A stretch of DNA of 64,000 bases from Excoecaria cochinchinensis. Its lineage: Eukaryota > Streptophyta > Magnoliopsida > Malpighiales > Euphorbiaceae. The stretch covers positions 11,367,501 through 11,431,500 of the forward strand of contig CANTUQ010000073.1 in the NCBI GenBank assembly GCA_947683425.1, written 5' to 3'. A program made the position numbers and the translations under genes. The notes under the pieces were generated by a model that did no database searches, was not told where the DNA came from, and worked only from the letters and a program-made list of their open reading frames with translations. Within the stretch, counting starts at the first letter, position 1. Every line of letters starts with the position of its first letter. This document shows, piece after piece, positions 21,503 to 32,552 of this stretch.

Positions 21503-23181
21503 CGTAAGCACCGTGTCCCGAGGTGGTCCAGATCAGAGATTACCCGATGAAGAAATTAATGCCTGGTTCCGAATAGATGGATGAAATTCGGAGATTTCGG
21601 TCCTTTGAATTCACGAGAATTAAAGGTTTTTATTTGCGGTAGAAAGAAGTGGAGAATCGAGAGAATTTTGGCTTAAATTTTGAGTTTTCTTCCACGAACG
21701 GTCAGACCGTCGGTCGTAGCTGCAGCTCGTCTCACTCACCATAAGGGACGAGCCGTCTGTGAGTTTACCGACTGACACGTGTTCGAACCAACGAACACGT
21801 GTCCTTTGGCATGTGCCCATCGGTAGGTCAGACGCCCGTCGTTTGAATCCTATTTCCTGGTGGAAATGGGATTTAACCGACGCCCGTCGGTAGTGTTTTT
21901 CTATAAAAAAGGAAATTTCACATTTTTTTGGAGTTGGGAAAAATTCTCAGTTTACCCTTATATAGAAAAATCCGATTTTCACTCCAAAAATTCAATAAAT
22001 CTCTTTCTTTGGTTTTGTTTTCTCCTCGTGAAGCGCGTGGGACCAAATCCAACCAAATTTTCATCCAAAAGGTAAAATTCGAGGGTAAATATTCTAGACA
22101 TGCGTTTCGCTTAATTTACTTTAGTAATTTTTCCTGTTTTCTTTAGACTTACTTATATTATTACTTTATTAGTCTTATAACTTTATCTTGATTTTTGGTT
22201 TGTTTTGGATTTTTTGATACTAACATGTTTTATTTATTTTTGTGAAATGCCATTTTCTTGCTTTTTGATGGATTAAGCATGAGATAACGGTCGCCGTTCA
22301 CACCCCGGAGAACTCATTTTGGTTTAATTATGTAACTTTATTCTTTTGTTTATGCATTTATTTATTTATTAATTCTTAGTCCTTATTTCATGTAAATCAT
22401 TTTGTCTCGCCCAAAATAAAAATAAACAAATGTTTTATAGTAATTAATTGGGATTTTTAACAAAATCAAGGACCAATGTCCTATTTTTTATCCAATGAAT
22501 CTATCACTAAAAATTATTTTTATAATAGTCAAAATCAAGGACCAATGTCCACATAATTCATTCCCCGATTTCATGTATGGTTTGCACCTTTAAAATGGGA
22601 GTTATATTCCGCTCCTAGTGTTATTGTATTTTAGATGCTTTCTCTATTTTATTTTATTTACTCATCGCTTTTTACGTGAATAGTTGCGCATTTAATTAAA
22701 TTGCACCATGTGGAGAGGGAGTGAAATAATAAATTCAAAACTTAATCGTAAAAATTAATCAAGGTATAAATAGATGAGAAGTCCCGAACCTATCTCTGGT
22801 CTTTGGGCTCAACGAGGCGAGAGGTCCTTCTGATAGCTCATTAGAATAAGATCTCCAAGACACCTCTTGTGTCCCCACCAAAAGACTTAACTAATAATCC
22901 TAGGCTCCATAGGGTTAGAGGGTCATTCCCAATGTTCTATTGGGGTGATTGCCTCCAAGACCCCTTTGGCTTGCCCAAAATGGATATATGTGCCGTCTTA
23001 GGCTCTCTGAGGCGAGACGAACTTTCCCAATGTTTTATTGGGTGGCGACTCCATGAAATCTCCTTGTTGCCCAAAATAGACGCACTTATAAATACCTTAC
23101 AAGTTGTCAACGAACCTCACTTGCCCGATCGCCCTCAAGCAGGCGGTCAAGGGGTGCCCACGGGGTTCGGCGCACTTCACA
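21503..23181 (+). repeat. 3' LTR of element B
   Basis: Homologous to 6476-8129 throughout. It starts CGTAAGCACC (first T changed to C) and ends GCGCACTTCACA, followed by the duplication ATCAT. It keeps the TATA box, both GGACCAATGTCC sites (22470-22481, 22539-22550) and both CCCAAT hairpins (22928-22944, 23026-23042). Confidence 0.9.
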
Positions 23182-23392
23182 ATCATCCTAAACTCTTTGA
23201 TTTTTTTCAGCCATTAGCACGATCATACATAGCATGACATTCATACATAGTTCTGACTCCTTAATTTTTTAGCCATTATAGACCATTTGCCTAGTTGGTT
23301 TAGGGGTTATTACAGCTGCCTTTTTTAGCTTGACTGAGCAACCAGAATCAAACTCAAGTACAATTGATAGGCATCCAAAATAATTTTCAGAA

Positions 23393-24635
23393 ATGGCCAA
23401 TTTAACAAGACAATCTGATGCAACTTATGCACTGATTGCTGAAGAAGTTAGTAAAATAATGGAAGAGTTTGAGGCTCGAATGATGGAAATGATGGTGAAC
23501 CTTATTGCTACTTTAGCACCACTAGCTGGGCTACCACCTGCTGCTCCTATTGGGGGGCAAGATGAACAAGAACCAATTAGAGAGAGTCCTCCAGTAGCGG
23601 ACCCACTAGCAATTGAGCACAGAGTAGCAGCGCTAGTAGAGCGAAGAGGAGCTCATAAACCCAAAGATTACTTACGGGAGGAAGAGCAAGAGGAGCCAGT
23701 TATGATGAGAGGTAAGGCCCCCAAGATAGAGGAGATCATATAGAGAAAAATGGAGGAGAGGTTTGAAGCTATGACCCGCTTGCTGGTAGTGGGAAGAGGC
23801 GCGAGTCATGAGGATAAAGAGCTGGATGGTGAGGATTTAATTCCTAAGAACTTCAAGATGCCTAACATTCCTAAATTTTATGGTACATGGACCTGGTAGC
23901 ACATGTAAAATACTACTCGTTAGTAATGAAGGGTATGACTCTAACCAGAAAGCAGAAGATAGAATACTTTTGCCTAAGCTTAATAGGGCCTGCAGTCGAT
24001 TGGTACCATGGACTGGATAGGAGGTCCGATTGGGAGCTACTGACGGAGGAATTCCTTAAGTAATATGATTATAGTATGAGGATGGAGGTCACCCTGAAAG
24101 ACCTAGAGCTGTTTCAACAGGAGAATCTTTCCATGAGTACCTTACCAGATGGAGGAATCGGGTCATAGAAATCAGGTTATTTAGCAGGAATTCTATCCCA
24201 TATTTGAGAGAAGAGCCAAAGATGAAGGGACTCAAAGATTGGGAGTCGTTTAAAGATATAGCCATCGAAGCTGAGGCCGAGAATCTGGATAAAATGGCTA
24301 AATCTGCAAACCTAGCCTTTGGCAAGAATGAAGGAAGCAGCAGTGGTAACAGGGGCAATGCTGGGACAATAGAAGTCTCAGCCATAGGATCAACTCGGCA
24401 CCACTTCACCATCCTAGGAAAGCCATTTTCTTGGCACTTCACCCGTCTCATCAAAGAAGGGAAGTTACGATCATTGCCAGCAGGGCCAGCCCCAAGTCAA
24501 GGGCAGCCTAGACATAGAATAGATGTGTATTGTGCATATCACCAATACACGAGGCATACAATATACTACTATTGTCCTCTAAGAGACCACAATCAAGAAT
24601 TAATGTCGGGCCCAAAGGAAGAAAGGAAGAATTAG
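23393..24635 (+). pseudogene. gag remnant of element A
   Basis: It starts at ATG 23393 (MANLTRQSDA) with a helical N-terminus, is open to a stop at 23741, then continues in broken frames with EYFCLSLIGPAVDWYHGLD-type Gag core (about 23960-24060), a piece reading TRWRNRVIE (24145), GLKDWESFKDIAIEAEAE, and a C-terminal module FTILGKPFSWHFTRLIKEG with a damaged finger CAYHQYTRHTIYYYC. Compared with F it has lost about 20 codons after TRWRNRVIE and carries several stops. It encoded the capsid and nucleocapsid precursor. Confidence 0.8.
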
Positions 24636-25930
24636 AGTTATTACAATGCCATCCTTTTTATGATATGAAGTGTGTTTTTGAACTACGTCATGCACTTGTT
24701 TCTCTAACTACATTAATAGGATGGGCTTTTCTTATATATGCGTTGTTATATCTTATCGCATCATGCATGTTAATAATCATGATCAAGGCATTGGTTCAAT
24801 AAACATTTTTTAATTCAATCTCAAGGAAAAAGTATCTTGGCTGCATCTAACCTAACTTTTGAAGAGAGGAAAATTTTGAGATATAAAAAAAAACAGAGAA
24901 AGGGCCATTGCCTAGACCTAGAATGACATGCTGAAACATGACAATGGAATTGCTAGGACAATGCTGCTTTAATTTGCCAACATGATGACGAACAAAATTT
25001 TAAAAGCCATTCCTTGCCTCCTCAACATTTAGGATGCGTACAATGCAGCCAAACGAAGCCAAGCTTGAATCAGTAAGGTGCCTCAGAGGTTGAACTATCA
25101 AATTCAAAATGAATGAATCTTTAGGCCTACATAAAGAAAAAGCAAAAAAAAAAAAAGGAAACGAAAACTCACAGTTTTGGCCTAAACCATCTGAGGCCAA
25201 CCTTCAACCCAATCTCAACCATTAAGAGCTACATCAAAAATTGAGTGATAAAAATCAAAAAAGGCAAGGTGCGAGGTTTCATAGTCAAGTTCCAAATGGA
25301 GAACTCACTGTTTCAGCCAGTTTGCAAAGGGGTCAAGATGAAGCCTTGATGCTAAAAAATAGGCATTGTCAAAAGAAGCAGTTGTTTTGGCTAACAATGA
25401 TGAAAGTGAATTCAAAGAATCTAGTAGATGCCGATAGACTAAAGAAGGTTCCAAGGCGAAGGCGAAAAAAAAAAGAGAAACACAAAAGAATAAGTGCCCC
25501 ACGGGTTAAAAACCGAAAGTAGGCGACCTTGCTAAAATTGGGCATCCCGCCAGGCGAAAACCTTGAAAAGGCACCCTAGGCAAAAATTAGGGGTTGAGAG
25601 AAAATATTCAATCAAAAAAATCCAAGAGAGCTGATTGATAATAGGAGTCAAATGCACCCAAGGTGTTACTCCCTGATATTGAATAAAACCTGTGTTTTTT
25701 CATTACATGTCTAGTTATGATTATTGTTGTTGCTATATGGTGCATATAGATAGGAACACATACATAAGCTAGGCATAAACATGTGATTGAATGGTCAAGA
25801 GAAACCTGTGGCATGCATAGTGACATATGTTGGAGCAAGTCTCAAGACAGTAATAACAAATCCTACCCTTCAAAAAAAAAGGTCGTTAGAGATGAAAATC
25901 GTAACTGGCTCTCTAAGTAAAAGTTAGGCC
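24636..25930 (+). other. Downstream remnant of element A without pol
   Basis: 24660-24930 resembles the post-gag stretch of B. 25495-25640 resembles the post-pol linker of B, including CTGATTGATAATAGGAGTCA. 25880-25925 matches the intron block of the antisense gene. Pol is deleted between these. The 92-codon open frame at 25241-25522 is low in complexity and I do not call it a gene. Confidence 0.55.
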
Positions 25931-26059
25931 TTCTTTATTTTGGGTGGCATATTTTCAACCTAAAAATCAAAGAAATGGATTATACTTCTTCAAATGGAAA
26001 AATATAATTAAAGCATATATAACAATACTACATAAATGCAATAATAACACATTTTGGTT

Positions 26060-26425
26060 ATGGGATAATAAAGCATACATAAATTAATCGCTATCATCAC
26101 TTAATTGCACATTGAAATCATCCTCTGTTTCTGAATATTCAGAATTATAGTCAGGCTCATCTTCAGAATTCTGCCCATCTATGGATTGTTTATCCTCTCC
26201 AGATAAAATTTTCACAAATTCATTATTTGGATAATTTAAAAGTTCATTCCCAAAACATGCATTTATTTCATGTACATCTGGTTCTTCTTCCTGAAATGCT
26301 TCACTTTCATTTGTCTTGCTTTCTCACTTTGCCTATCCATGAAAAAAACCTCTTGGTTTTACTTTGACAACGGCCAACCAATCTGACTTATCCCTTCTTA
26401 AACTGGGATAAGGGACATAATACAC
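26060..26425 (-). pseudogene. C-terminal fragment of a CACTA TNP2-type transposase
   Basis: On minus, starting at 26425, one frame reads QVYYVPYPSLRRDKSDWLAV, then VKVKPRGFF, a stop, and an acidic tail with EAFQEEEPDVHEIN and many Asp/Glu. This matches the C-terminal end expected of TNP2/En-Spm transposases (compare VFYANDN..WRVVRKVQPRD in element E near 61680-61740). The fragment is cut by the LTR of D at 26430, and no CACTA termini are visible around it. About 130 bp at its left (25931-26060) are AT-rich and unassigned. Confidence 0.6.
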
Positions 26426-26429
26426 CTGG

Positions 26430-28472
26430 TGTCACGCGCGCCGAACCTCGTGCCCTCCCGAGGGCCCGCTTTAGGGCAATCAGGAAAGGTTCATAAAAAT
26501 TTGTAAGGTATTTACAAGTTGCGTCTATTTTGGGCAACAAAGAGGTTTCTTGGAGTCGCCACCCAATAGAACATTGGGGAGGGTCGTCTAGCCTCATCGA
26601 GCCTAAGACAGCGCATACATATCCATTTTGGGCAATCCAGAGGGATCTTGGAGGTCTCTACCTCTACTCGCTGGTGCCTAGGATTGTAAATTTAAGTCTT
26701 TTGTCGGGACTCAAGAGGTGTCTTGGAAGTCCTAGACCTCTCACCTCATTGAGCCCAAAGTCCAGAGTGAGTTCGGGACTTCTCATTTATTTGTACCTTA
26801 ATTAATATTACAATTAAGTTTTGAATTTATTGCTTCATCAACTTTCCACACGATGCATTTTAATTAAAGGCGCAATCATGCACATCAAAAGCGGTAAATA
26901 AAGCATTATTAAAATAACTCCTCCAAAAGTAAGTTACAATAATACTAGGGGTGGAATACAACCCCCTTGGTAAAAACGATATATAAATCATACAGAAATC
27001 GGGATATTTATTGGAGTGAGGACATTGGTCCTATCATGCATATTTATTGCAAAAATGATTTTCAAGAAGTGTCAATTTTATTAGTTAAAAATGGGACATT
27101 GGTCCGTAGCTTTCGGAAAAGAACTGCAAATTAATTACTATAAAATGTTTGGCCCTTTTTACTTTAGCGACGTTAAAATAATCTTAACAATAACATGAAT
27201 AAAAGGCATAGGTAAGGAAAGAACCCGAATGGAAATCCTCAGACTGGCGCGACCGACTCCAACTCCAAATGGTCAGAAAAGAACTCATAGGAATAAACAT
27301 GTTAGTGTCAAAAATGTGAAATGAAAAATAAAATAACGAAAAACTTTAAAAGAAATGAGTTAAAAGATAAAAAATAAAAATGAGAATTTGCCTAGGGACG
27401 GCCTCCCATACCATACCGACGGGCGTCCCTAGTGTAACCGGCAGAAACAAGTTAAAAAGCCTTTTTAAAGTCCTAATTCTTATAGAATAAAAAAAATATA
27501 TGTATATAAAAAAAAACAATTAATATAAACCAAACTAAACTACACAAATATTAATCCAGAATGTTTACCCTCGGATTTTACCTTTTAGGGTGAATGTCGA
27601 ATGATTTTGGTTCCCATATGCTTCGCAAGGATCAAGAAAAAATCAGAGAAAGAAATTTATATTTTCCTTCCCTTGAAAATCTGATAGCAACTGAGTGCTT
27701 GAATTAGCTGTATTGATGGAAACGAATGAATTTCGTTACCTCAAATTGGCTTAATTCGGAAAAAAAATTCGAAGAAAACAATTAATTGGAAGAATTTTTA
27801 TCAAATAAAGTTCCGCAGATGAAAAGAGATTTTATGGATTTTTGAGTAAATTGCTCACAAAACCTTTTCTAAAAAACCAATCTCTCAAAAGATTTGATAA
27901 CCTTTTCCAAAGAATTTTTTTCTAAAAATTTGTTACTTTTTCTCACAAAAATTGTCAAATTTTTCTAACCCCTAAAAATGGAATTTAATCCACTATTTAT
28001 AGAGTTTTTTGGAGATAATTAGGATAAGCATTAATTTAAAGTTTGAATTTAAAAGGACTTTAAAATTCAACCTTTAAACTAATTTTATCCAAGGATTGAA
28101 AAAGATCCGATTAGATTTAATCCAATCCGGCGTTATCCAATCAGTTTCATTACCGACGGGCATCCCTCCAATTACCGACGGGCGTCCCTACTAGGGGCAC
28201 GTGTCCGTCCCTATTACACCTAGAGACGGGGATCACCCCAAGTAGAGACGGGCGTCCCTACAAAGACGGGCATCCCGTCTGTAGAGCAAAACCTCCATTT
28301 TCAAGCTAAATTTCTCAAATTCTTTCAACACTCCATGCTATAGAAAAAGATTTTAATCCTTGCGAAACTAAAAGACGAAAACTTCCGAACTTCACCCAGT
28401 TATCCGAAAATCGAGGTTGATCTCTTCATCGGGTAACTCTGACCTGGAATACCTCAAGACCCAGTGTCTACA
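26430..28472 (-). repeat. 3' LTR of element D
   Basis: On minus it starts TGTAGACACTGGG (28472) and ends GCGCGTGACA (26430), 2043 bp. It carries GC-rich ACGGGCGTCCC / CCGTCGGTA repeats (28140-28285 and 27407-27430), a TATA box on minus (TATAAATA, 27995-28003), paired GGACCAATGTCC sites (27020-27031, 27094-27105, complement) and the CCCAAT hairpin (26562-26578). Confidence 0.85.
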
Positions 28473-28491
28473 GTTGCCCCCAATTTTGGGG
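28473..28491 (-). promoter_or_regulatory. Polypurine-like tract of element D
   Basis: On minus it reads CCCCAAAATTGGGGGCAAC directly before the LTR start, identical to that of B (21484-21502). Confidence 0.65.
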
Positions 28492-28586
28492 AGACTAATG
28501 CACTAGCGTCTAGATGAGCCAAAATTCAGAGAAGAAAGAAAAGAGACGCATACCTGAGGCAGTCCTTACCTTTGTGTCGGGGAAGT

Positions 28587-28910
28587 AGCGATGTGTCGAG
28601 TCTGCTCCAGACTTACAAAACACGTGGGTTGCTCTACTGAGCTGCACCGAGTCTGCTCCAAACTTACAAAGTGCTGATGATGGCTCTCCTGAGCTGCACC
28701 GAGTCTACTCCAGACTTACAAAGCGCGGATGATTGCTCTCCTGAGCTGCACCGAGTCTGCTCCAGACTTACAAAGTACGGATGTTTGCTCTCCTGAGCTG
28801 CACCGAGTCTGCTCCAGACTTACAAAGTGCGGATGTTTGTTCTCCTGAGCTGCACCGAGTCTACTCTAGACTTACAAAGTGCGGATGTTTGCTCTCCTGA
28901 GCTGAGTGTC
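28587..28910 (-). repeat. 52-bp tandem array in the 3' region of D
   Basis: GAGCTGCACCGAGTC recurs at 28639, 28691, 28743, 28795 and 28847, and a truncated copy begins at 28899, always 52 bases apart. Unit sequence is unrelated to the 126-bp array of B, but the position between the extra genes and the polypurine tract is the same. Confidence 0.9.
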
Positions 28911-29342
28911 TCAATTTGGCAGCTTCATCATGCCCCCAAGGCATAATTCTGACCTTTTGATTCTCATCTAATCTATGTGATCTTGAAGGACATGATGTCT
29001 GATCTGTTCATCCTTCCTTTTGACTGTTGGTCAATTTTGAATTGGTGTAAAACTATGTTCCTGTATTGCAAGAGATTATTGTTAATCCTCGCACTAATTA
29101 ACCTGATTGGTAGACTTGTGAACATTTTTATATTGCCCTTTATTTTTTATCATCTTTTTCACCATACGACCAGTTACCCTCTTTTTTTTTTTCAAGAGAG
29201 TTAAATCAAAAAAAATAACATGCAAATTTAACAAGTTAACCATAAATGTCTTTCCACTAAAAGGTTAAATTCTGTACAATGTAATATAAACATAATGATG
29301 ATAATATAAAAATACAAAAATAATATCATGACTCCCTGAAGG

Positions 29343-31372
29343 GCTATAAGGGTGGATAGTCCGAGGGCTCCTCCTCCGGATCATCATCATCATCTGATAT
29401 ATGAACTGTTTGAGATCGAGATGAAGAGGCAGAGGGTCCCGTATCTGGAGCAGATGGCTGACTGGGAGGGGCTGATGGTCTGGCCCGCTGTGTAGCAGAG
29501 GCTCTGGCCTGTCGCTGGTATCTGGGAGGTACAGCCACTGGTACGGATAATGGCTGCACTCTCGCTGGGTCCTGCTGCTGGAACTGGACCTGAGCATATC
29601 CGTCTAGGAAAGGCTGCGCACACACCGTCATGAACTGCAGCGTATCAGTGACGATCCCCCTAACTCTCTGAAAGCATCGCCCAGGCGGAGGGTCTGATAT
29701 GCGGAGGCGGTCCCCATACTCTTCAGCCTATCCTCAGTATGCTCCCTGAACTCCCGAAGGGACTGGGCAATGGGAGGTATGGCACCCTCCAAAACCTGAA
29801 TCCTGAACCTGAGAGCCTCAACCGACTCATCCACGATCTGTAAGGATGCGTCTGTCCTCTGGGCCACCCCATCCTGGGAGGTCCTCATCTCCTGCCTCAG
29901 CTGAGCCACAAGCCTCTCCTGCTCCTGCCTCAAAAAGTCAATGAGCCTCCCCTACTCCTGAATAATACTCTGCTGCTGATCCAGTCGCTCTAATATGACT
30001 CTATCCCGCTCCCCGAGGTGGCCAAAAAGGACCCTATCTCTCTCCTCCTTCCTGTGCTCAAAGGACGTGAATGTAGAAGTCAATAGTGCAGCAAAATCTG
30101 GCTGCGCTGGGAAAGCCGATGATGAGGACGGAGGGGGAGCTGACTCTGGTGCTGGCTCTGGAGGTGGAGCTGTAGAAGTAGATGCCCCCGGATCCCCTAC
30201 CCTAGCATATGGACTGAACCTCTCAGGTGCCCGGGGAGCTGTCCGATGTACTCTCGATGGCGAAGGCGGAGTAGGACTCTGTACCCTCTGCCCTGGGGGA
30301 GTAGCAAATAGCTCATCCATGGTGAACTCGATCCCCATGTTAGAGGCCATACCCGGATGCTCTTCCTGGTGCTGCTGGGGCTCGGGCGGCTGGTGCTCCA
30401 TCTGAGGCTGCTCCTGAGGATGCTGCTCCATCTGAGACTGCTCCTGAGGATGCTGCTCCATCTGAGACTGCTCCTCCACTGGCTCTAGCAAGGGCAAGTT
30501 GAACGCATGTCTGGTCTCATGCACAGTACGAAGCCTGTACGCCTCTGGCTGGCCTAGTATCGGTACAATCATAGCAATAGTGATAGCTGCCGGAGCATCA
30601 ACATAAATACTCTCATCCAAGGTACGCCCCAGGATATCTGGACGAACACCCAAACTCAGAAGCAATCTGGTAATAACTCCCCCAACATACACCACAGGGG
30701 CTATCCCCCTAGATACTCTCACCAGGTTGATCAAAATCTCATGGCTGATATTGAGCCTCTGGCCTGCCACCATGGCCCATAAACTCCAAATCTCTGCAGC
30801 ATTAAAAGACCCTGGGTTACCAGCTCGTCCCAAATATGAGCTGGATAATACTCTGTGAACATATCAAAGGGCCTGTGACGAGAGTACCGTGCTCTTTGCC
30901 ATATCATGATCATACGGCACTCCCGGCAAGGCGATAACTGCCCAATGCTAGCGTCTAACTGATCTCTGAGGAGCTATGACATCTTGCCCAAACAGAAGCC
31001 CCATGGCCTCTGTGAACCGCCTACGGGTAATACTATAATGATGGCGCTCGATCCAAAACTATATGACCCCCTCCTCCGTGTTTGATCTCTGATATCCCCC
31101 GTACTGTAATGTGGCAAGAAACTGCCGTACTATCTCCGGATGAGTCTGGAAAGCAGGTGTCAAAAACTCAGTCCATCCCGCGCCTGCCATCAAAATATCA
31201 ACCTCGTCTGCCATCCCTAGAGCCTCAAGGAACGGCCTAGAAATGAAACGGCTAGCTCGGAACTACACCTGAGCCAGTGCCGTATAGCTCTGTCTAGCCT
31301 CGTCACTCATCCAACCCGGGGCCTGAGGCTCAGGCTCATCGTGAGGAGCTTATCATCGCGGTGGCATCCTGA
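29343..31372 (-). pseudogene. ATHILA-ORF1-like / putative plant transposon protein, broken
   Basis: On minus, reading begins near ATG 31372 (MPPR) and runs through several stops. Recognisable parts are a RFISRPFLEALGMADEVDIL region, FLTPAFQTHPEIVRQFLATL, RFTEAMGLLFGQD, then the open part 29952-30833 with EIWSLWAMVAGQRLNISHEI and LVRVSRGIAPVVYVGGVITR. A Gln/Glu repeat (EQSQMEQHPQ) and a Pro/Ser-rich stretch follow, then a coiled-coil region (29628-29933), and an acidic tail SDDDDDPEEE (29344-29631, shifted frame). The order resembles ORF1 proteins reported in Athila and related elements, whose function is unknown. It lies in sense in D, between the antisense gene and the tandem array. The homology is by eye only. 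Confidence 0.5.
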
Positions 31373-31479
31373 GAATAAGGTAAACAGTTAACTTGGCATC
31401 ATAGATATAAATGAAACTTTGCATAGAAATTGAGGCAGCATTCTGACGGGAATGTGTCTAAACTAACAAGATAAATTAT

Positions 31480-31690
31480 GGGCAGCACCCCGACAAGGGC
31501 GTGCCCAACCTCCTGCATAAAAAACAAAAAGAAGGGACAGGCCTCAGGCCCCAAGCAATAATGCAATATATTCACATTTGCTAAAAAATTTGGGCAGCAC
31601 TCCGGCAAGGGTGTGCCCAACCCCCTGCATAAAAAACTAAAAGAAAGGGACAGGTCTCAGGCCCCAAGCAATCATTGCAACATACTCAAA
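31480..31690. repeat. Two direct repeats of about 112 bp
   Basis: GGGCAGCAC begins at 31480 and again at 31592. Each copy contains CAAGGG(C/T)GTGCCCAAC, GCATAAAAAAC and GGGACAGG(C/T)CTCAGGCCCC. Each has inverted arms GGGCA/TGCCC. They lie in the interval between the two divergent genes of D. Confidence 0.75.
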
Positions 31691-31699
31691 TCTGTTTTG

Positions 31700-32160
31700 C
31701 TTCGTATTTCCTAGTATTGGTTCCAATATGCATGCATTTCTAAAGCCATGTCTTATCTAAAAAAAAAAACTCGGAAACAAATACACATTTATCACTAATT
31801 ATTCTCAAACAACATAGGTCAATCCATCTTATGCCCACTAAAAGAAAATTGCATACTATTTACTCTTGCATCAATTCATGCATTTTAAAAAAAATTACTA
31901 AACAATGATATTTTCATTAATTAACAAGGCTACTAATTACACTAATTCAAAAGAACAAAAAGAAAAAGAAAATTACATTACTCATGATAAAATAAAATGA
32001 ATAAAAGATGGAAGGATTTTACTAACCTGGAAGTTGAGACCCAAAGAAGAAGTAAAAACTCACAACTGGTGTGAAAAAAAACTTTAACTGAAAGGGCAAA
32101 ATGAAAGGAAACCGCTGGAAATAAAAGGGAAAAGCGTCGGTGTGAGGGAGAAGGAAAAAA
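31700..32160. other. AT-rich interval between the divergent genes of D
   Basis: Simple A-rich sequence on plus with no coding region or clear repeat. Confidence 0.4.
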
Positions 32161-32412
32161 AAGTGACAGCCCGTCGGTACCTGCGTCCTTATATAGATTT
32201 TAAGTACTGACTGGCATTCCGTTCATACAGCGACCGACGGGCATTCCGTCCGTCTCTCCAGATTCCGCTTTTAACCCTCATTAATTACCTAATTAATGCG
32301 CGTGATATGCACGATGCAAAATTCTGCCATGTGGACAAGTACAGACGGGTTCACCGTCTGATTATAGGGACAGGTTGGCCGTCTGTAGTTCAAATCTATA
32401 AAATTCCACATT
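32161..32412 (+). promoter_or_regulatory. Promoter of the antisense gene of D, LTR-like
   Basis: It contains GACAGCCCGTCGGTACC, CGACCGACGGGCATTCCGTC, ACAGACGGGTTCACCGTCTG and GGCCGTCTGTAGT, then TCTATAAAA (TATA at 32397-32403) and CACATTTTC, with the start codon about 150 bases on. The arrangement repeats that of the LTR promoter of B (6665-6900). Function is inferred. Confidence 0.5.
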
Positions 32413-32552
32413 TTCTTAGATTCCGTGTCTCTTCTTCATTTTAGCTTCATAATAGGTTCCTTTCCTCAGCTTTTTTTCTTTTTCCCTTCTTTATTTCCCT
32501 CGGTGACTTCGCCCTCAGCCACAGAGAAATTAATTCTCTTCTTCTTTCCAAA

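Larger units (their letters stand above)
6476..23181 (+). mobile_element. Element B: full-length Tat-like Ty3/gypsy retrotransposon, 16.7 kb with insertions
   Basis: Two LTRs (6476-8129 and 21503-23181) are flanked by a perfect 5-bp duplication ATCAT (6471-6475 and 23182-23186), and the flanks rejoin element A. A tRNA-Arg-type primer site follows the 5' LTR and a polypurine-like tract precedes the 3' LTR. In order it holds decayed gag, reverse transcriptase and RNase H, integrase split by S4, an antisense gene remnant, tandem repeats and the 3' LTR. The protease region is missing, the RNase H domains are fused by deletion and the integrase is broken, so B probably depended on other copies to move or decayed afterwards. 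The LTRs differ by scattered substitutions and at least one insertion or deletion of about 17 bp (near 22687), so it is not a very recent insertion. Confidence 0.92.
1..25930 (+). mobile_element. Element A: old Tat-like (Ogre/Retand-type) Ty3/gypsy element, interrupted
   Basis: This is the host element of the left third. Its own sequence is the LTR end (1-579), primer site (581-599), leader (600-858 and 5907-6475), gag and downstream remnant (23187-25930). The leader matches the leader of element B: compare 697-858 with 8270-8430, and 5907-6475 with 8430-9060. The pieces rejoin when S1 (859-5901) and B (6476-23181) are removed. No pol is visible between gag and the 3' remnant. The end near 25930 is abrupt, inside a block that in B lies downstream of pol, and no 3' LTR of A is seen. 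The lineage call rests on the tRNA-Arg-type primer site and on gag similarity to F. Confidence 0.75.

Noticed and set aside
29995..30405. 136-codon plus-strand open frame, Gly-rich
   Set aside because: It is the mirror of the Gln/Pro/Ser-rich stretch of the ATHILA-ORF1-like pseudogene on minus.
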